Origin: Sipunculus nudus
Taxonomy: Eukaryota; Annelida; Sipuncula; Golfingiida; Sipunculidae
Reading direction: 5' to 3'
Length of the DNA stretch: 64,000 nt
Assembly (NCBI GenBank): GCA_026874595.1
Contig: CM049309.1
Coordinates: 56,351,926 to 56,415,925, forward strand
Shown piece by piece: positions 12,601 to 24,775 of the stretch. The notes under the pieces are model-generated. The model saw only the letters and a list, made by a program, of their open reading frames with translations. It made no database searches and was not told the origin of the DNA. The first letter of the stretch is position 1. Every line of letters starts with the position of its first letter. Made by a program: the position numbers and the translations under genes.

Positions 12601-14637
12601 ACCGTTATTTCAATTTTGTGAATTTTATGTCACTTTACATCTGCTAGGAAACAACATAAAACCATGATGAATTTTGAAAATTTTGTTTTCTCTTGGACTT
12701 AATTTAATAATATGTATAATTTGATGTATAGATAAAAAAATAAGATGTAAAAATAGAATATTAAATCAAAGAAAACTGTAGTTAAATGAAATAAAAGAGT
12801 TAAGAAAGTCCATATCATATAGTAATCCAGTGTTACTAATGTGAAAGGATAAAATGTTCTGACAAAGATAAGTAAAGTGGTCATGCAATTATGATTGTTT
12901 AGGTATAATTACAATTCACTAAGACAACTGCATCATTAAGTTTTGAACAAGGTTCTTGAAGAACCTGGAAATGAAATAGTCTAACAGTATATAAACATGC
13001 TATATGTTTGTTTTGTAACAGATACCTGATGATCCTGTATGCAAGATACAAAAGAACAAACACTGTTATCATATATGGTGATGGATATAACTGAAGAATA
13101 CTCAAAAATAAAATAATTTGTCATTTATTTACATCTTCTTGTTGGTAATGTGACAGGGTGTCATTTCTTCATACTACTAAGTCTGTGGCTATTCTTTCAC
13201 AGACCTTGATTCAGCAAAATGTTTTAACTGTATTGCCAAGGGGAGAATCTAACCAATCAAATAAAGCCATATAATTAAGCCTCTCCCATTCCTGGTACAT
13301 TGTGTTCTTGTTCAGACGCTGTGTGCTCAGTGTACTGTTTGCATTTTGTTCGTTTGATTTGATTTGCAGTTGCAATTTGGGCCTGAACACTTGCAGGCTT
13401 GTTCATTATAAATGAAATAGTTGCCAGAGAGGGTCACTGGATACCACAAACTTGGTTGTATGCATGAAGATGGTGTCATGATATATAGGTTGAATTCATC
13501 TATATATGGTATTTAGCCAAAGAAATCAATGCATGTCCTCTATAACATTAAATGATAGCCTAACCCATGTCATTTTTGTCAAAAAGCTAGATGCATAAAA
13601 CAATCCAGGGCAGTCCAAGTACAGATAGCAGCTCCAACAGTTTTTATACCAACAGTTGGGCAATGACCTTTGTGGTAACAATACTCACCATTTCCTCCGA
13701 GCTTCCGGCATGTGTTTGCATATTGTCTCCAGTGAGAAATGCCTTGTTTCACATTGGCGATTAAGTTTATGGGATTCTGTGGTGTCACTTTTTCTGCTAT
13801 ATGTCTAAACCGAGACATATTCCTTAAAAAGACATGATATATACCATTAGTGCCAAAATGGCAGCCTCAGACTATGCCCTGCTTCACTCTGTAACTTCAA
13901 ATGTTTATCAAATAATCATGCAATTCCCATGAACATAAAAATAATCTAATCTGGTAAATTAAACTGAGAAAGACAGAGATATAGTGTTTATAAACATGAA
14001 AGCCAAATTGCATGACACTTGATTAAGAGGTTTTCACTTACTGGAAGAATTACTCACTGAAATATTAAGTGTCATATGGACTGGATTCTACATGTTAGAT
14101 CAGTCATATTTAATCATATTAATAGCCATACATCATATTGTAATAAAATCTATGAGAAGCAAACATAAATGCAAAATAAAATAGTGATGGGCCAATGATC
14201 AATTATACTGGTAATTGATGATTGGTGGGCTGGTGTAAAACGATTTTATCATTAATCTTGCAGTGCAATAACTGATTACAAAGTTTTTTACATGGGCTTT
14301 GTAATATGGATATGTATGCTTTCATTTAATTCATGCCAGCAAACTGCAGGAAAGTCTGTGTTTATTAATAATTTCAAACCTGAGGCTTTAGAATTAGTTA
14401 ATTTAGAAGTCTGTAAATGGCCAGAAATTACATTCTCATAAACATCCAATTCTGATTGTTGGTCAGTAGATATTTGGTACTTGTTTGCACCTACCTGTTA
14501 TTTATCTCATTTTTATCCACATCCTCCATCTCAAAACCTTCATTTATAATGGCAGCTTCATCCTCCTCTTCATGCCACCTTCAAGGGTAAATCCTCCTTG
14601 GCTTCTTCTTCTTTCTGTCTCGGTCTGCTGAACTCAT
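3677..14637 (-). CDS. Ankyrin-repeat protein, probably the N-terminal part of a TRPA-like channel (six exons visible, gene continues left)
   Basis: Exons, 5' to 3' on the minus strand: 14637-14495, 13822-13689, 6550-6285, 5973-5823, 5144-4980, 3792-3677. All junctions are GT-AG and the phases agree (2,1,0,1,1,0), giving 325 codons. The N-terminus is charged and low in complexity (Lys/Arg-rich then Glu/Asp-rich). It is followed by a segment with ISHWRQYANTCRKLGG, then about five ankyrin repeats over residues ~140-325 (for example FGRTPLHVAAA, NQTPVHFAAKNDA, YKGRTPLHLAAELD). The wording of the later repeats resembles ankyrin domains of invertebrate TRPA-type cation channels as I remember them. 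No membrane segments are in view, so the channel assignment is inference and another ankyrin protein is possible. Exon 1 has an in-frame TGA at 14583-14581; a downstream in-frame ATG at 14529-14527 is an alternative start. A 5'UTR splice acceptor lies next to 14657. More exons should lie left of the window, past the Gypsy insertion. Confidence 0.82.
5493..5620. repeat. Minisatellite, about four units of 31-36 bp
   Basis: The unit TACTCAATGTATGTTCA plus a purine-rich tail (AAAGGGGAGAG-type) recurs near 5493, 5527, 5562 and 5592 with small changes. It lies in an intron of the ankyrin gene. Confidence 0.8.
6560..7009. other. Intronic AT-rich sequence, no feature seen
   Basis: This is part of the ~7.1-kb intron between exons 2 and 3 of the ankyrin gene. 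I see no convincing coding or repeat structure here. Confidence 0.5.
7010..8893. repeat. Dispersed repeat element with five internal ~335-bp units
   Basis: The left end reads GTGACCCATGGGTCATGATG followed by CTCAGCTGA. The right end has GACGGACAGACGG-type repeats and then GGTGAGCTAAAAA. In between, the string GGATATGGGTAACAGAGA or a close variant recurs near 7362, 7704, 8044, 8373 and 8707, a spacing of about 330-342 bp. Each unit also carries a GGTGGCGCCACC-like palindrome followed by AGTCTGCAG. A reverse-oriented relative with matching ends lies at about 41116-42290. There is no coding capacity, so it looks like a non-autonomous mobile repeat of unknown class. Confidence 0.8.
8894..9637. 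other. Intronic AT-rich sequence, no feature seen
   Basis: The stretch between two repeats inside the large ankyrin-gene intron shows no recognisable gene or repeat. Confidence 0.5.
9646..10601. mobile_element. Non-autonomous hAT-type element (MITE), 956 bp, with perfect 8-bp target duplication
   Basis: The ends are TAGAGGTCTGGACGGGACCA (left) and, reverse-complemented, TAGAGATTAGGACCAGACTG (right). The flanking octamers are identical: CAAATTAT at 9638-9645 and at 10602-10609. Subterminal GGTCTGG/GGACCAG motifs are repeated at both ends, and the middle is AT-rich with no coding frame. An 8-bp duplication is typical of hAT elements. It is inserted in intron 2 of the ankyrin gene. Confidence 0.85.
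10610..13688. other. Intronic sequence without identified feature
   Basis: This is the remainder of the 7.1-kb ankyrin-gene intron. There are short open frames, including one on the plus strand near 11140-11300 reading GRNDAWQHSADIEG, but none has splice or family support. Confidence 0.5.
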
Positions 14638-14657
14638 ATTGTCCTAGGTCGGAATCC
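14638..14657 (-). other. 5'UTR part of exon 1 of the ankyrin gene, preceded by a splice acceptor
   Basis: On the minus strand a pyrimidine-rich run ending in TTTTTTACAG (14667-14658) precedes the 20-nt leader and the ATG at 14637. This implies at least one upstream untranslated exon. A candidate donor that reads GGAAGCAG then gtaaca lies near 17120-17135, but nothing in the sequence proves the link. Confidence 0.5.
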
Positions 14658-14659
14658 CT

Positions 14660-16957
14660 GTAAAAAACACTCACAATACAGATTTGTCAAGAATGGGCTA
14701 ATATAGGTAGGAACTTTCAGATATTATCATATTAACACAAACATAACACCTGACACTGACAGGTACAAAGGAATGCCACACACATTTTCACATCAATATA
14801 AGCCCTAACTGTCCCTTATATGTTATTGCATCCATAAAATTTATGTGTTTTTTTATATTACTTAAGCCAAGGGATACCAGGGTTTGCAGGTCATGAAATG
14901 ACATCTGGGAAGTTACACGCCATCCCCTGGATAAAGTATGGAATGAAGGTAACAAATTGTTTATTCTAGATTTTGACAAACTGATTAGCATGAAGTGGGT
15001 TCACTGGCACACATCTTTCCTATTTCTTTACACCTTTGCATTTCTTTTGCATTTTCTTTTGTATTAGTTCCTCACTTTGTCTCAATGTTAAGTTTACAGA
15101 CAGTGTAAAACAGTATTTTTGTAAATAATAATTTATGGACATTGCAGTGCATTTGTCAATATGACTGCCGTACTGAGGACTCAAATTAGGCCCTAACAGT
15201 CAAATTTAAATGTCTATCGTAATGATGTTTAGGATTCATGTAAAGAAGAAGTAAGACTACTAAGAGGCATGTTGATGTCATATATATCTCCAACATGTCA
15301 TGGCTTAAGTTGAAAACTACTAATATGGGAAATTTCATTCAGTTTAGACCAATTTGGGAAATGAAGACGGGATTCTATACTCGGGCCCAATGTACATCAT
15401 CTGTGTCCCTGAATTAATTTATAATCTTCATATCATGCAAAATTTTGCCAAAATAACAGTTGCAATTGTTTGCAGTTTGGGGAATATGGTGAGGAATAGT
15501 AGGCCTATATAATTTATGGGAAATAATTTTGGTTCAATGCCAAACTGATTTTGTTTAAATGGTTTTCACTTAACAATCTGCATGACTGCAAAGTGGCTTT
15601 TAGTTTTTGCCTCGCTGAGCCTGACAGTGACAGCCTGAGCTGAGCCTGAGGTTACAAATAACATTATAGGTAATGTGACACAACCACGACTATTTGTCAC
15701 GTCAGATATCTCATGTCACTCGATCAGTTCCTAGCTATAAATCATTGGGTTAGTCTGTAGTTAGTTAATGATAAACATTAACGTTAATTTATAACACAAC
15801 ACGTCAGGTTATAAAAGTAATAAGGTCAAGTAGAACCGATACCTTGATAAGACCGTGTTTAATTAACCTGGAGCGCCGCCATGATGTTTACGTGCACCTG
15901 TGGTTGCCATGACATCTCTAGACTGGCTCCACACACGGAATATGTTATATGTGTCAGATCGAGCTTGCAGTTAGGCCTACCAAATGCAATTCGACTATCA
16001 TTTATAAAGCTTGTTAGATTTAATACGTACATTTTGTTGTGATCAGAGAATATACAGGGAAATTTTGGAACAAATTATCTCAGTGTAGACTGGCCTGTTA
16101 AATGGTGGCGCTGCAATCGATGCTGGCGCTTGCAAGAGCCAATTAATGGCGGGAACAACATATTGCTGATTTGATTATTTACAAAAACAGCACAACACAC
16201 TCAGTTTTATTTCATGTTGCGGTACATTACAACGAATGAACCAAAGTGCTTATTATACCGACCAAAAAAGTATGGTCAACATTTGACATATCAAAATGAA
16301 TCCATCATGAAATTTATCATTATACACACACACACATATATATGTGATTCACTTATGATAGACATATGATTGTATATATATTATACATTTCTCACAATGT
16401 AAAAATCAGACTACAAAAATTATGCAGCATATTTTCAGCTTATTAAAAAATGTGGCGTCGGTTAAACAGAGAACTCCGACTGAGCAAGTTGAATTGCTTT
16501 AAATGGACATTTCTCAGCCAATGAGCTATACGTGCCGTTGTTATATATATTGGCGCGAGATGAGAGAAACATATATACATCTAAGAGTCTTACAAACGTA
16601 CATGGCTGCAGGCATATCGACTGTTAGGCCTTAATGGAAAACATGCAAAATGACAGAACTTGAGCGATTGGTGATTTGGTGATTTAATGGTGACCTTGCA
16701 GGGTTCAATTGAAGGCGTGGGGATTAGAATTCATCCCTACACATTACAGAACGCCATAACCGGAGCTATATAAAGTGCCTAGTATAAGTTATAATAACTA
16801 TTTGTACATTCCGTGTAAAATAAATATAGCTTTAATGTGTCACCACAAAGAGTGGGATGTGCTATTTATTCTTTGCCAGATCGAATGAAGATGCATGTGC
16901 ACAAAATTTGATAAACATCCATACATCAGTTATTCAGGCTGAGAAAAGCTATAAAAG

Positions 16958-17001
<44 letters not shown>

Positions 17002-17466
17002 ATGTCTATATTATTTATTGGGCCCCCAATGAATAATTATACAGGTGAGCTGAAAGATACTAAACATTTTATAATATATAAACAATCACAAATGCATTTA
17101 AACTTAGAAATGTCAAAGCACTGTTACCTGCTTCCGTAGAAGGAAGTACCGCCTGAGCTTGAAAATCAAAGACGAAGTCAGTATGGCGAGGACATGGCAT
17201 GGATGTAACTTTGGCTGGGACGGAGTGACCGAAAGAGGTGCTGGTATATAGCATTTCTTATCGACATAACTCAACTCTCTTCTGAAACATTAATTTTGTT
17301 ATATACGTATTGTCCATTTTTATGTTGATGTGTAGTTTATGATCTTATAGCAGCCGCTGTGACGATCCCAGAGATACAGTGTAACTTTCTCAGGATTTAG
17401 GTGAAAATAAAGGAAATGTAGATGACCTTATTATAACCCGACAAGGTTCCCGATAATTGAAGAAAA
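14660..17466. other. Upstream of the ankyrin gene: no coding feature; one AT microsatellite
   Basis: A (TA)n run occupies about 16962-16999. Near 15865-15895 the minus strand has a somewhat GC-richer stretch with CATCATGGCGGCG, resembling a YY1-type initiator. A promoter there is only a guess. Nothing else was recognised. Confidence 0.4.
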
Positions 17467-17760
17467 CGAGGGACCAATGGGTCACTGTGCTCAGCTGAAG
17501 TTGATATTAGAGTTAAAAATTTAAAATAATGTCAAATGGAAAGAGAGTCTGAGAGGAAGAGGTAATATAGGCCATGGATGGTTGATATAATTGAAGATCG
17601 AAAAAATACAGGTGGCGCCACTATTTTCAGCAACTGATGAAACTATTCATGTTCACTAAGCACATTAGGTTTAAGAACACTACAAATGAGAACCTGACAT
17701 CATAGCTGTAACTGGCAGTCCCTAAGATACAGATGAAAATGCGTGAAAAATTTATTACAT
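17467..17760. repeat. Truncated copy of the dispersed GGTGGCGCC repeat family
   Basis: It starts with GGGACCAATGGGTCACTGTG then CTCAGCTGA, matching the left end of the 7010-8893 element. It contains AGGTGGCGCCACTATTTTCAG at the same relative place as the palindrome in that element, and then decays. Confidence 0.65.
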
Positions 17761-18593
17761 GTTTAAGTAGGGAGTATAACCAGATGATTGTTTTCGTAAT
17801 TTATTGTACATTAATGTGGAGTCTCATGTTTAGATGTTAGCATGAGAACTTAGGTTAGAGAGCACACGTGTCTCGTTTAATGTTAATTTCAGCACAGCTT
17901 AATCCCGTGGGAGCAGTCTCTGTCTAGACGATCTATATAGTAACGTTGTTTATTGTTGACGTCAAAGTTGACACCTGCTTAGTTTGCTTTTCTTAGGGTT
18001 TGATCTCTAGAGGCGTATCCATCTTAATATTCATGTAATTATTGACGGTCTGCATAAAAGAATGTGACGATTGGCCAGAACACGGTCGGGGCTTGTGACG
18101 TCAGCAAGCACGTATAAGCCGTATTTGAGTAGAAATTCGCAACATTTGCCTGTTCAGCGCGCCAGTTTGGGTGTAACCTGACGACTGTCTGCAGTCTAGA
18201 GGCAAGTCTACCTTCACCAGAGTCTGGAAAGCTGCGAGATGATGCCCATCAGCGTAAATAGTCGGTTTCAGAGCGGGTATCGCAATTGCCGACAAACTGG
18301 TAATCCGGCGATCATGTATCTGTTGTGAGCGCGTCCAGTAACAGCCCCATGACATTATTTACATGTGAATCTTTAGAAGTACTGGACATCGTTGTGTGGA
18401 GACATATTCAGTTACCTAGTACTGGATGATTTCAGGATACATCAGCTGTTAGAGTCATTGATTTTAAGTTTATATAGAATAGGCAGCGAGCCTATAAATC
18501 AGTGCTGCTTGAGCTCGGGCTGGAAGGACGAACGTGTACTCCGGCTAGTAACTGTCGACGGTTGGACCCTGTGCATATACAAGTGAACTGATA
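17761..18593. other. Intergenic, no feature recognised
   Basis: Short unsupported open frames only. Confidence 0.4.
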
Positions 18594-18986
18594 TAGGGTT
18601 TCCACAGACAATGTGAATTTTTTTCCATGACTTTTCCATGCCTTTTCCATGACTATTTTCCAAATTTCAATGACTTCCCGACGCTTCGTTCTATCGACAT
18701 TTTTATACAAATATGCACTCATATACGGACAAAGTTTCTCTGCCATTACTAACCTAGTCAATTGGGTATAAGAAATATTTAGTGAACTGAAACTTTATTG
18801 CCCAAAAGGGGATGAAAACAGAACCTTATGAATAGTTAAGAATAGAAAAGAATATTTTCAAAATCAAAGTTACAAATTTGTGATTTCTGTCCATCTAACA
18901 CCCAATTATAAAAAAATTAGTCCTAGAGGGAAAAGTGTGGGCAACTTTTTAACAGTCTAAAATCTTTGAGACATATATAAAGTGAT

Positions 18987-19534
18987 TCACATGTCTTTAA
19001 GAGTTTCCACCTTTTCATTCAGGCTTTTATCTAAGTTAGCTAACTCAGTAGCTTTGTCTTTAGCGGTTCTCCTGAGTGAATTAGCTTGAGTCAGAAGTAT
19101 CATTCCTCACATATCCTCAACTTGGTCACAAAATCTATCTGCAGTCTTAGTTAAGCTGTTTATATCACTTTCCACCCTTCTTTTCTTCTTCTTGATATCA
19201 TCTATCTCCTCTAAAACACACTTCCTCTTATTCCTCTCCTCCAGAGATGTCTTGTTTTGTTTCTCCTTCTCAAGGTAGGCTTCATGCCTTTTTCTAGACA
19301 TTTTGTTGAACGCAACTGATCTTTACTGAACTCAACATTTAAAATTCCCCAAACATACCTAACTTGGTCACAGATAATCTTCTGAGCCACCAAGGTTTGC
19401 TTTTTCATATTTTCCACTTCTATCTCTTTGTTAATACTGAACCTTCTTTCAACAGCTGCCTGGCAATGTGACAGTACCAGCAGCACTTTCAAAACTTTAG
19501 AGAGGTCTGCATAACAGTCCTTATCTTGAGCCAT
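18987..19534 (-). pseudogene. hAT transposase C-terminal remnant (dimerisation domain and charged tail)
   Basis: Translation of the minus strand gives LLVLSHCQAAVERRFSINK, the hallmark of the hAT C-terminal dimerisation domain (normally S-x-x-x-ERxFS). It is followed by a conserved-looking VENMKKQTLVAQKIICDQV. A shift of frame near 19300 leads into a Lys/Glu-rich coiled-coil tail (EEIDDIKKKKRRVESDIN), and an in-frame TGA follows the DQVEDM sequence near 19107. The tail then continues to a TGA at 18989-18987. The catalytic part is absent, so it cannot encode a working transposase. Confidence 0.85.
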
Positions 19535-19934
19535 GTAGTGAAAGAACAGTGTGTCAACATGGTCTTACCTCGAGTTGAAGTCTGTGAATTACTACAAGCC
19601 AAATACAGATATGATCTAGGAAGAGGGCATACTGCTGTACCACTTTGTCATAGCCATTTTATTTAACATGACAGCATTTTACTTTAACCAGTGCTTCATG
19701 GGAATAAATGATGACAAAGAAGTTAAAAGAAAATGTTAATAGCCAAGCTGGGCGATAAATTTTAACAGAAAAGCATTATATGAAAATTTTCAACAATCTT
19801 ATTGGCTTTCAGATATCATAAAACGCAGGCAGAGTTTTGATATTATGGATTATGTTTATGATTAAATAAAAACTAAGTACCAACCTCAAAACATGTCATA
19901 CCTCTTAGTCATGATATACTGACTAAAATATTCT

Positions 19935-19941
<7 letters not shown>

Positions 19942-20004
<63 letters not shown>
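19942..20004. repeat. (TA)n microsatellite
   Basis: About 63 bp of uninterrupted TA dinucleotides. Confidence 0.95.
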
Positions 20005-20007
<3 letters not shown>

Positions 20008-20573
20008 CGTGTGTGTGCACAATGAAAAGATCCGATCATCCCCCTTCCTATCCAATTTATCCTAAGAAGTAATAAATTACTCATCTGATCTGCACAGGCC
20101 GTCACACCACGCATGCATCTACTTTAGCAAAGGGCATTACAGAAACAACACAGCAGGGAGGCCCTCATTGTAAGTGGTCATGTTGGTCCACTCAGGCTGC
20201 ACACATTTAGCTTGATAAGCTCCTCATTGACTGATGAGACAGTATATATAGCACATACGGCCAGTGTGTAAGCAGATACCCCCCCCCCCCCACACACACA
20301 TATAACACCATGAATGAAACAAGAACCAGCTTTAGGAAACTAGAGCTTAAGTAACTACAGACAGTGAAAATGATTGAGAGTATGTCAGTAATCTTTGGCA
20401 GATAATAGCGACAAGACCACACCAAATAAAATTCCATGACTGAATTATACAATTCCATGACTTTCCCCAAAAAGTTTATGACTTTTCCATGATTTTTACA
20501 CTTTTTTTAATTCCATGACTTTTCCATGACTTTTCTATAATTCCACTACTTTTCCAGATCTGTTGAAACCCTG

Positions 20574-22705
20574 TGATAGTGCTGTGTACACAGTAGGAGC
20601 GAACTGTGATGTGAACGGTTTGCATTCCGATTTCATGTATGCGCGATGGTCATTTTATCAGGAGCAGTGTAAACAGAGAACTCTAAACAGAGGACTCCCC
20701 TGTGTATTTACAAGTTAACATACGGGACTTAGTGATTTTGTGTTTCTTATTGGACGCTTGTGATCATCAGCGCATATGCATGGAGCGCCTCTCCAGAGAA
20801 ATGTAAATGTGTTCTTTTTAAAATATTGATTTGTTTTGTTAACTTGTGCCTTATTCATCTTTAGAATGTATGAATGTTTGAGTTTCAGCCGGTTTGGTTT
20901 ACCATTTATAAGAACCTGGTCATTCATACCTTTAGGGATGTGACATATTATGTCATATAATACTTATAGCACATTTGGAACATGTGTTACATATGGTATT
21001 ACTAAAATATTTTATAACATACATGTATTTATATTTAATTTTAGAAATAATCTGTTTTTATTTGTGAACTTTTCCCACAATGCTTAAATAAGATTGCTGT
21101 TTAAACAAATCACACGCATGTATATCTGGTAAGCTTAAAAAGTTCAAACTTCAACCATGCATATAGGTCGTTTTCTTTGGCCCTTATGGAGTCTCAAATT
21201 TACACTTATCTTGTTGTTTGATACCACTCTCAGGAGTGGCTTGTTGTACTGATCTAACTGTTTTAAAAGTATGCATGCCCTTGATCTAAGACAGGTTTAT
21301 TTCGCATACAAGACTGATGGCGCCATGTATCTACATTTTTATGCGCCTCCTTTCATGCACATCTAAGGGATGGGTTCATGTATTGGCCTGTTCACAAATC
21401 TTTGATAGCTTTACCCTGAACTAAACAAGACATTTTCTGTAGATGGCGCCACCTGTAGCTGAAAAAAAAAACAGTTACAAGATCATTATTCGTGGATACC
21501 GTTATGTAAAATATTGTGCTTGCAAGCATTCCTAAGATATTTTTAACAGATATAATGGAATAACAAAAGGAATCTTGAATTAAATAAGAGGATTAGTTTC
21601 TGGAAGAATCCTAGCTGTGAGTACACGACTCAGTAGGCAGTTTAACAGCACTGATATGGCTACCTTGAGCTGTGATACTAGTCACGCGGACAACTGCACT
21701 GCTGAGGGCATCCATTTGGTTGCCATGATATCGCAGTTCACGACACAATATTTGACAATTAGGTGACGAATGAAGAATTAACACAACAGATTACGTGTGA
21801 ATTAAGAATGTAAATCCTATCTCAAGGGTAACCGTAGTCATTTTCTGTGTAGGACTTTGATGACAGTCACATATACCCGTGGGAGACATGCTCCTGTGGG
21901 GACAGAAATTAGAAATCCAATTAACATGCAGGGTAATGATCGAAATTCTCAGTTACAACGGAACCATTCTCACATATGGTGGGTGTTATTAGAAAGTACA
22001 TAATCACTTTTGATCTTGTTTATTTTCGGTAACAGGGTTTTCGAAGATAGTAAGGCGTTGTCAAAAATAACGGAGAAATTTTTATCCCCATCGAGATTTA
22101 ATGTGCATTTCTCGACATTGGAAAGCACGCCACTCTGGCATCTAGATATACTATCTTATATATGGCAGAGGGGTAACACGCATGTTTATGAATAATACAA
22201 ACCGATTCACGCTCACTTAACAATTATATAAATGATTATACAAGCACTCATGTGATAACATTTTACATTATCTTGGAAACGTGTAAAATTTTAGTTTGGC
22301 ACCTAGGCAGCAGATCGAAGGGGTGGCGCCACCTACAGCTATCATTTACAAACCAGCCACTTCAACAGAACGCCTTTAAAATATTTTGATTACTACAGCC
22401 TTTCAGGTAATATCTGATAGCATACTTTATATACCAGTGCGCTACGTAAGCAAATCGTAAAACTTCCGTGAAGAGGAAAATATTTTCCTCACTTGTTTCC
22501 CACACTTAGGCCTAACATTTTGTGCTCCTCACTGACCCACCGTAAAAGTTTAATTTACTATTTTGAAATGCTAAATGTTACTATTTTCTGACTTAATTCG
22601 CATGGGAATTTTTATTTGTTGTCACATATGCAGGGTCTCCAAAAGATTCTTTTTAGGCGGTACAAAAGCGATGCCGGGCCCCTGCCCCCTGCCCCCTCCC
22701 AGCAC

Positions 22706-22741
<36 letters not shown>

Positions 22742-23206
22742 ATATATATATATATATACACACACATCTTTATACGCCTTATCTGTGACACGTAACTGAG
22801 AACATTTGATTAAAAGCACCACATAAGAAAATAGAAAAGAAATACAAAAAAAAAGTCCAAAAGAGTCTAAGGATCTAAATGACAGAGCAGTTTGATTATT
22901 CAATTGTTGCATGGTGATGGGAATATGGAGTTAATGGGAATGTGGATATAAATTTCAATATGTATCATAGCTTTAAAGAAATAGAAACATGAAATGTAAT
23001 CGAGGCCACATACGATGCAACCTATAGCCGATAAAACTGTCCATACAGATATCATTGGGCCACTGGTGCAGCCACTTGTGGTAAATTTTAGCAATTTTTT
23101 CGAAAAAAAAGTTCCTGGTCATAAATGGATAAATTCTGTATAATGGGCATTAGGAATCGTTTTCATTTATCGTTTGGTGACAGGCTGACAAGAAGTGTAC
23201 TTTCTT
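20574..23206. other. Repeat-rich intergenic DNA without genes
   Basis: Scattered GGCGCC palindromes occur at 21322, 21445 and 22327, the last within a perfect GGTGGCGCCACC at 22322-22333 followed by TACAGCT. An (ATT)n then (TA)n/(CA)n microsatellite fills about 22706-22767. No coding feature is supported. Confidence 0.5.
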
Positions 23207-23716
23207 TTAAAGGGACAATCAGGAGTAATATTATGCCATTTCTTTCACACTTTCAGTTCAGTTTTGCTTTATAGAAAAGATTACCAGCAAAACCATCCAG
23301 CAGATTCAGTACCTCGCTACCGCTGTTTAACACCTTGTTATGACTATGCGTGTTGGTAAACACAGTCCACGTATGTATGTTAACCATAACAAGACCGCGT
23401 GGCCAGAGGTCCGATTTTGATAAAGCAACACGCGCTTTTTCAGCCAGCGGGAACATTGAATTTGATTTTTCGGAAAAGGCAGCCAGGCCATCCCCGGTTT
23501 GATATGTGTTGTAGCTCCGCGAGGCACACGGCAGCACGCGCTGTGTTTATGTTGACACCTGTGATCGCGCCCGGTCCACTGTATAAAAAACTCGTTTAAA
23601 GGAGTAAGCAAACGGTTTCAAGACCATATTTTGGCAGATGCAGATGTTTTTAAAAGAGAAGAAGCTATGTTCTGTGTTAACTGAACATGCTTTCATATGT
23701 GATTGGGTCCCTTTAA
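23207..23716. mobile_element. Putative MITE flanked by TTAA
   Basis: The left border is TTAAAGGGACAATCA. The right border, reverse-complemented, is TTAAAGGGACCCAATCA. TTAA at both edges (23207-23210, 23713-23716) could be a piggyBac-type target duplication. The interior (23390-23600) is clearly richer in GC than its surroundings and is open in several frames, but it matches no known protein by eye. Confidence 0.5.
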
Positions 23717-24078
23717 ATAAACACTTTCATGCAGACAATAACCTAACCACAGGCGCTTGTGAATGTGTCTTTACTCAGAAACGTCAATGGCAGTTTAGGA
23801 GTTTACATAAACCTTTTAATCAAAGCAACTAAATTCAGATGACAACATCGGCTTACATCGGTATTACAAAGAAAGCAAACACAATTATAATAAAATACAT
23901 TAATTGCAAGGTCATTGAAAGAGAAATTATCACTGCTGATTGTGAATATTGTCTTACTCAGATGGGACCAATAATAGTAAACATCTGTAATAACTCATAA
24001 TTAAAAATTTAGCTAACATATTAGGCCTATTTAGATTTTCAAGGAGAGCTCATTAGGCATAGCATCAAGGAATGACGG

Positions 24079-24579
24079 TTATGATATGTATGCTGTTATA
24101 CCGAGGCCCATTCTTGGCATGGCTGACCATCGGCTGTGGTAAAAATCGGCTTTCCTTGCCTTTCTTTGTGAAAAGTTTCTGATGACAAGATCGAAATTAA
24201 TTGATCGGGCAATTTTCGACTCAATGCTCAATCTGGCCAAATCAACAAGATGCGACCATGTGCCATTGTCGTCCTTAAAAAATTCTTGATCAGATTCAAT
24301 TTGCTGATTGACCTTTCTGCAGAAGCTACTGTTGCAGACATAGTTAACAGTATGCGTAAACTGGTGCACATTTGGAAAGAGGTCACCAAGTTTGAATTCT
24401 GTTATCAAGTTCAACAATTCTAATGGTTTCAAATGTGTTTTGCCAAAGTTTGCTTGATGTACTGCAGGTAGATGCCTCATTTCTGTCAACAACTCCTGGC
24501 CATTAAAATCATCAGGATATTGACTCGCCAAAGACAAAGCTCTTGTTTCCACATCACCTTCATACCAAGATATTTCCAT
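24079..24579 (-). pseudogene. hAT-type (ZMYM/TTF-like) transposase C-terminal fragment
   Basis: A 166-codon frame on the minus strand includes a segment with LKPLELLNLITEFKLGDLFP and ends with LVDLARLSIESKIARSINFD then LVIRNFSQRKARKADF. The second part fits the extreme C-terminus of zinc-finger-MYM/DUF4371-type hAT proteins (LAILSIE...INFDxVI...KARK). The usual ERSFS box is replaced by unrelated residues. No inverted ends were found. I judge it a relic. Confidence 0.65.
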
Positions 24580-24775
24580 AAAAAATCAAACTTATCAGTC
24601 AGCTGCTTAACAGCTTTGATGCGGAAACACATGCAATAACACTAGCAAAACGTATACAGTCTCTCTAAAGTAGGCCTCCTCTGGCGATTCATCAGTGTCA
24701 TGTATAAGTTATTGCAAAAAAGAAAGTCTTCCTTATTTTTAGTTACAAGCTTTTTATTGGACAATATATTTACTA

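Larger units (their letters stand above)
18594..20573 (-). mobile_element. Decayed hAT DNA transposon with inverted termini
   Basis: The left end reads TAGGGTTTCCACAGAC. The right end, reverse-complemented, reads CAGGGTTTCAACAGATCTGG. Just inside both ends the phrase TTTTCCATGACTTTTCCATG or its complement is repeated several times, a subterminal signature. A transposase C-terminus lies inside on the minus strand, with much of the transposase missing. No clear 8-bp duplication remains. A long (TA)n tract (19942-20004) and a C/CA tract (20279-20302) have expanded inside it. Confidence 0.82.

Noticed and set aside
18586-18593. 8-bp target duplication for the hAT element at 18594-20573
   Set aside because: The flanks AACTGATA and TGATAGTG share only TGATA out of register, so no true duplication can be claimed.
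23253-23611. Two long overlapping minus-strand frames and one plus-strand frame
   Set aside because: They overlap in a GC-rich MITE interior, contradict each other and show no domain.
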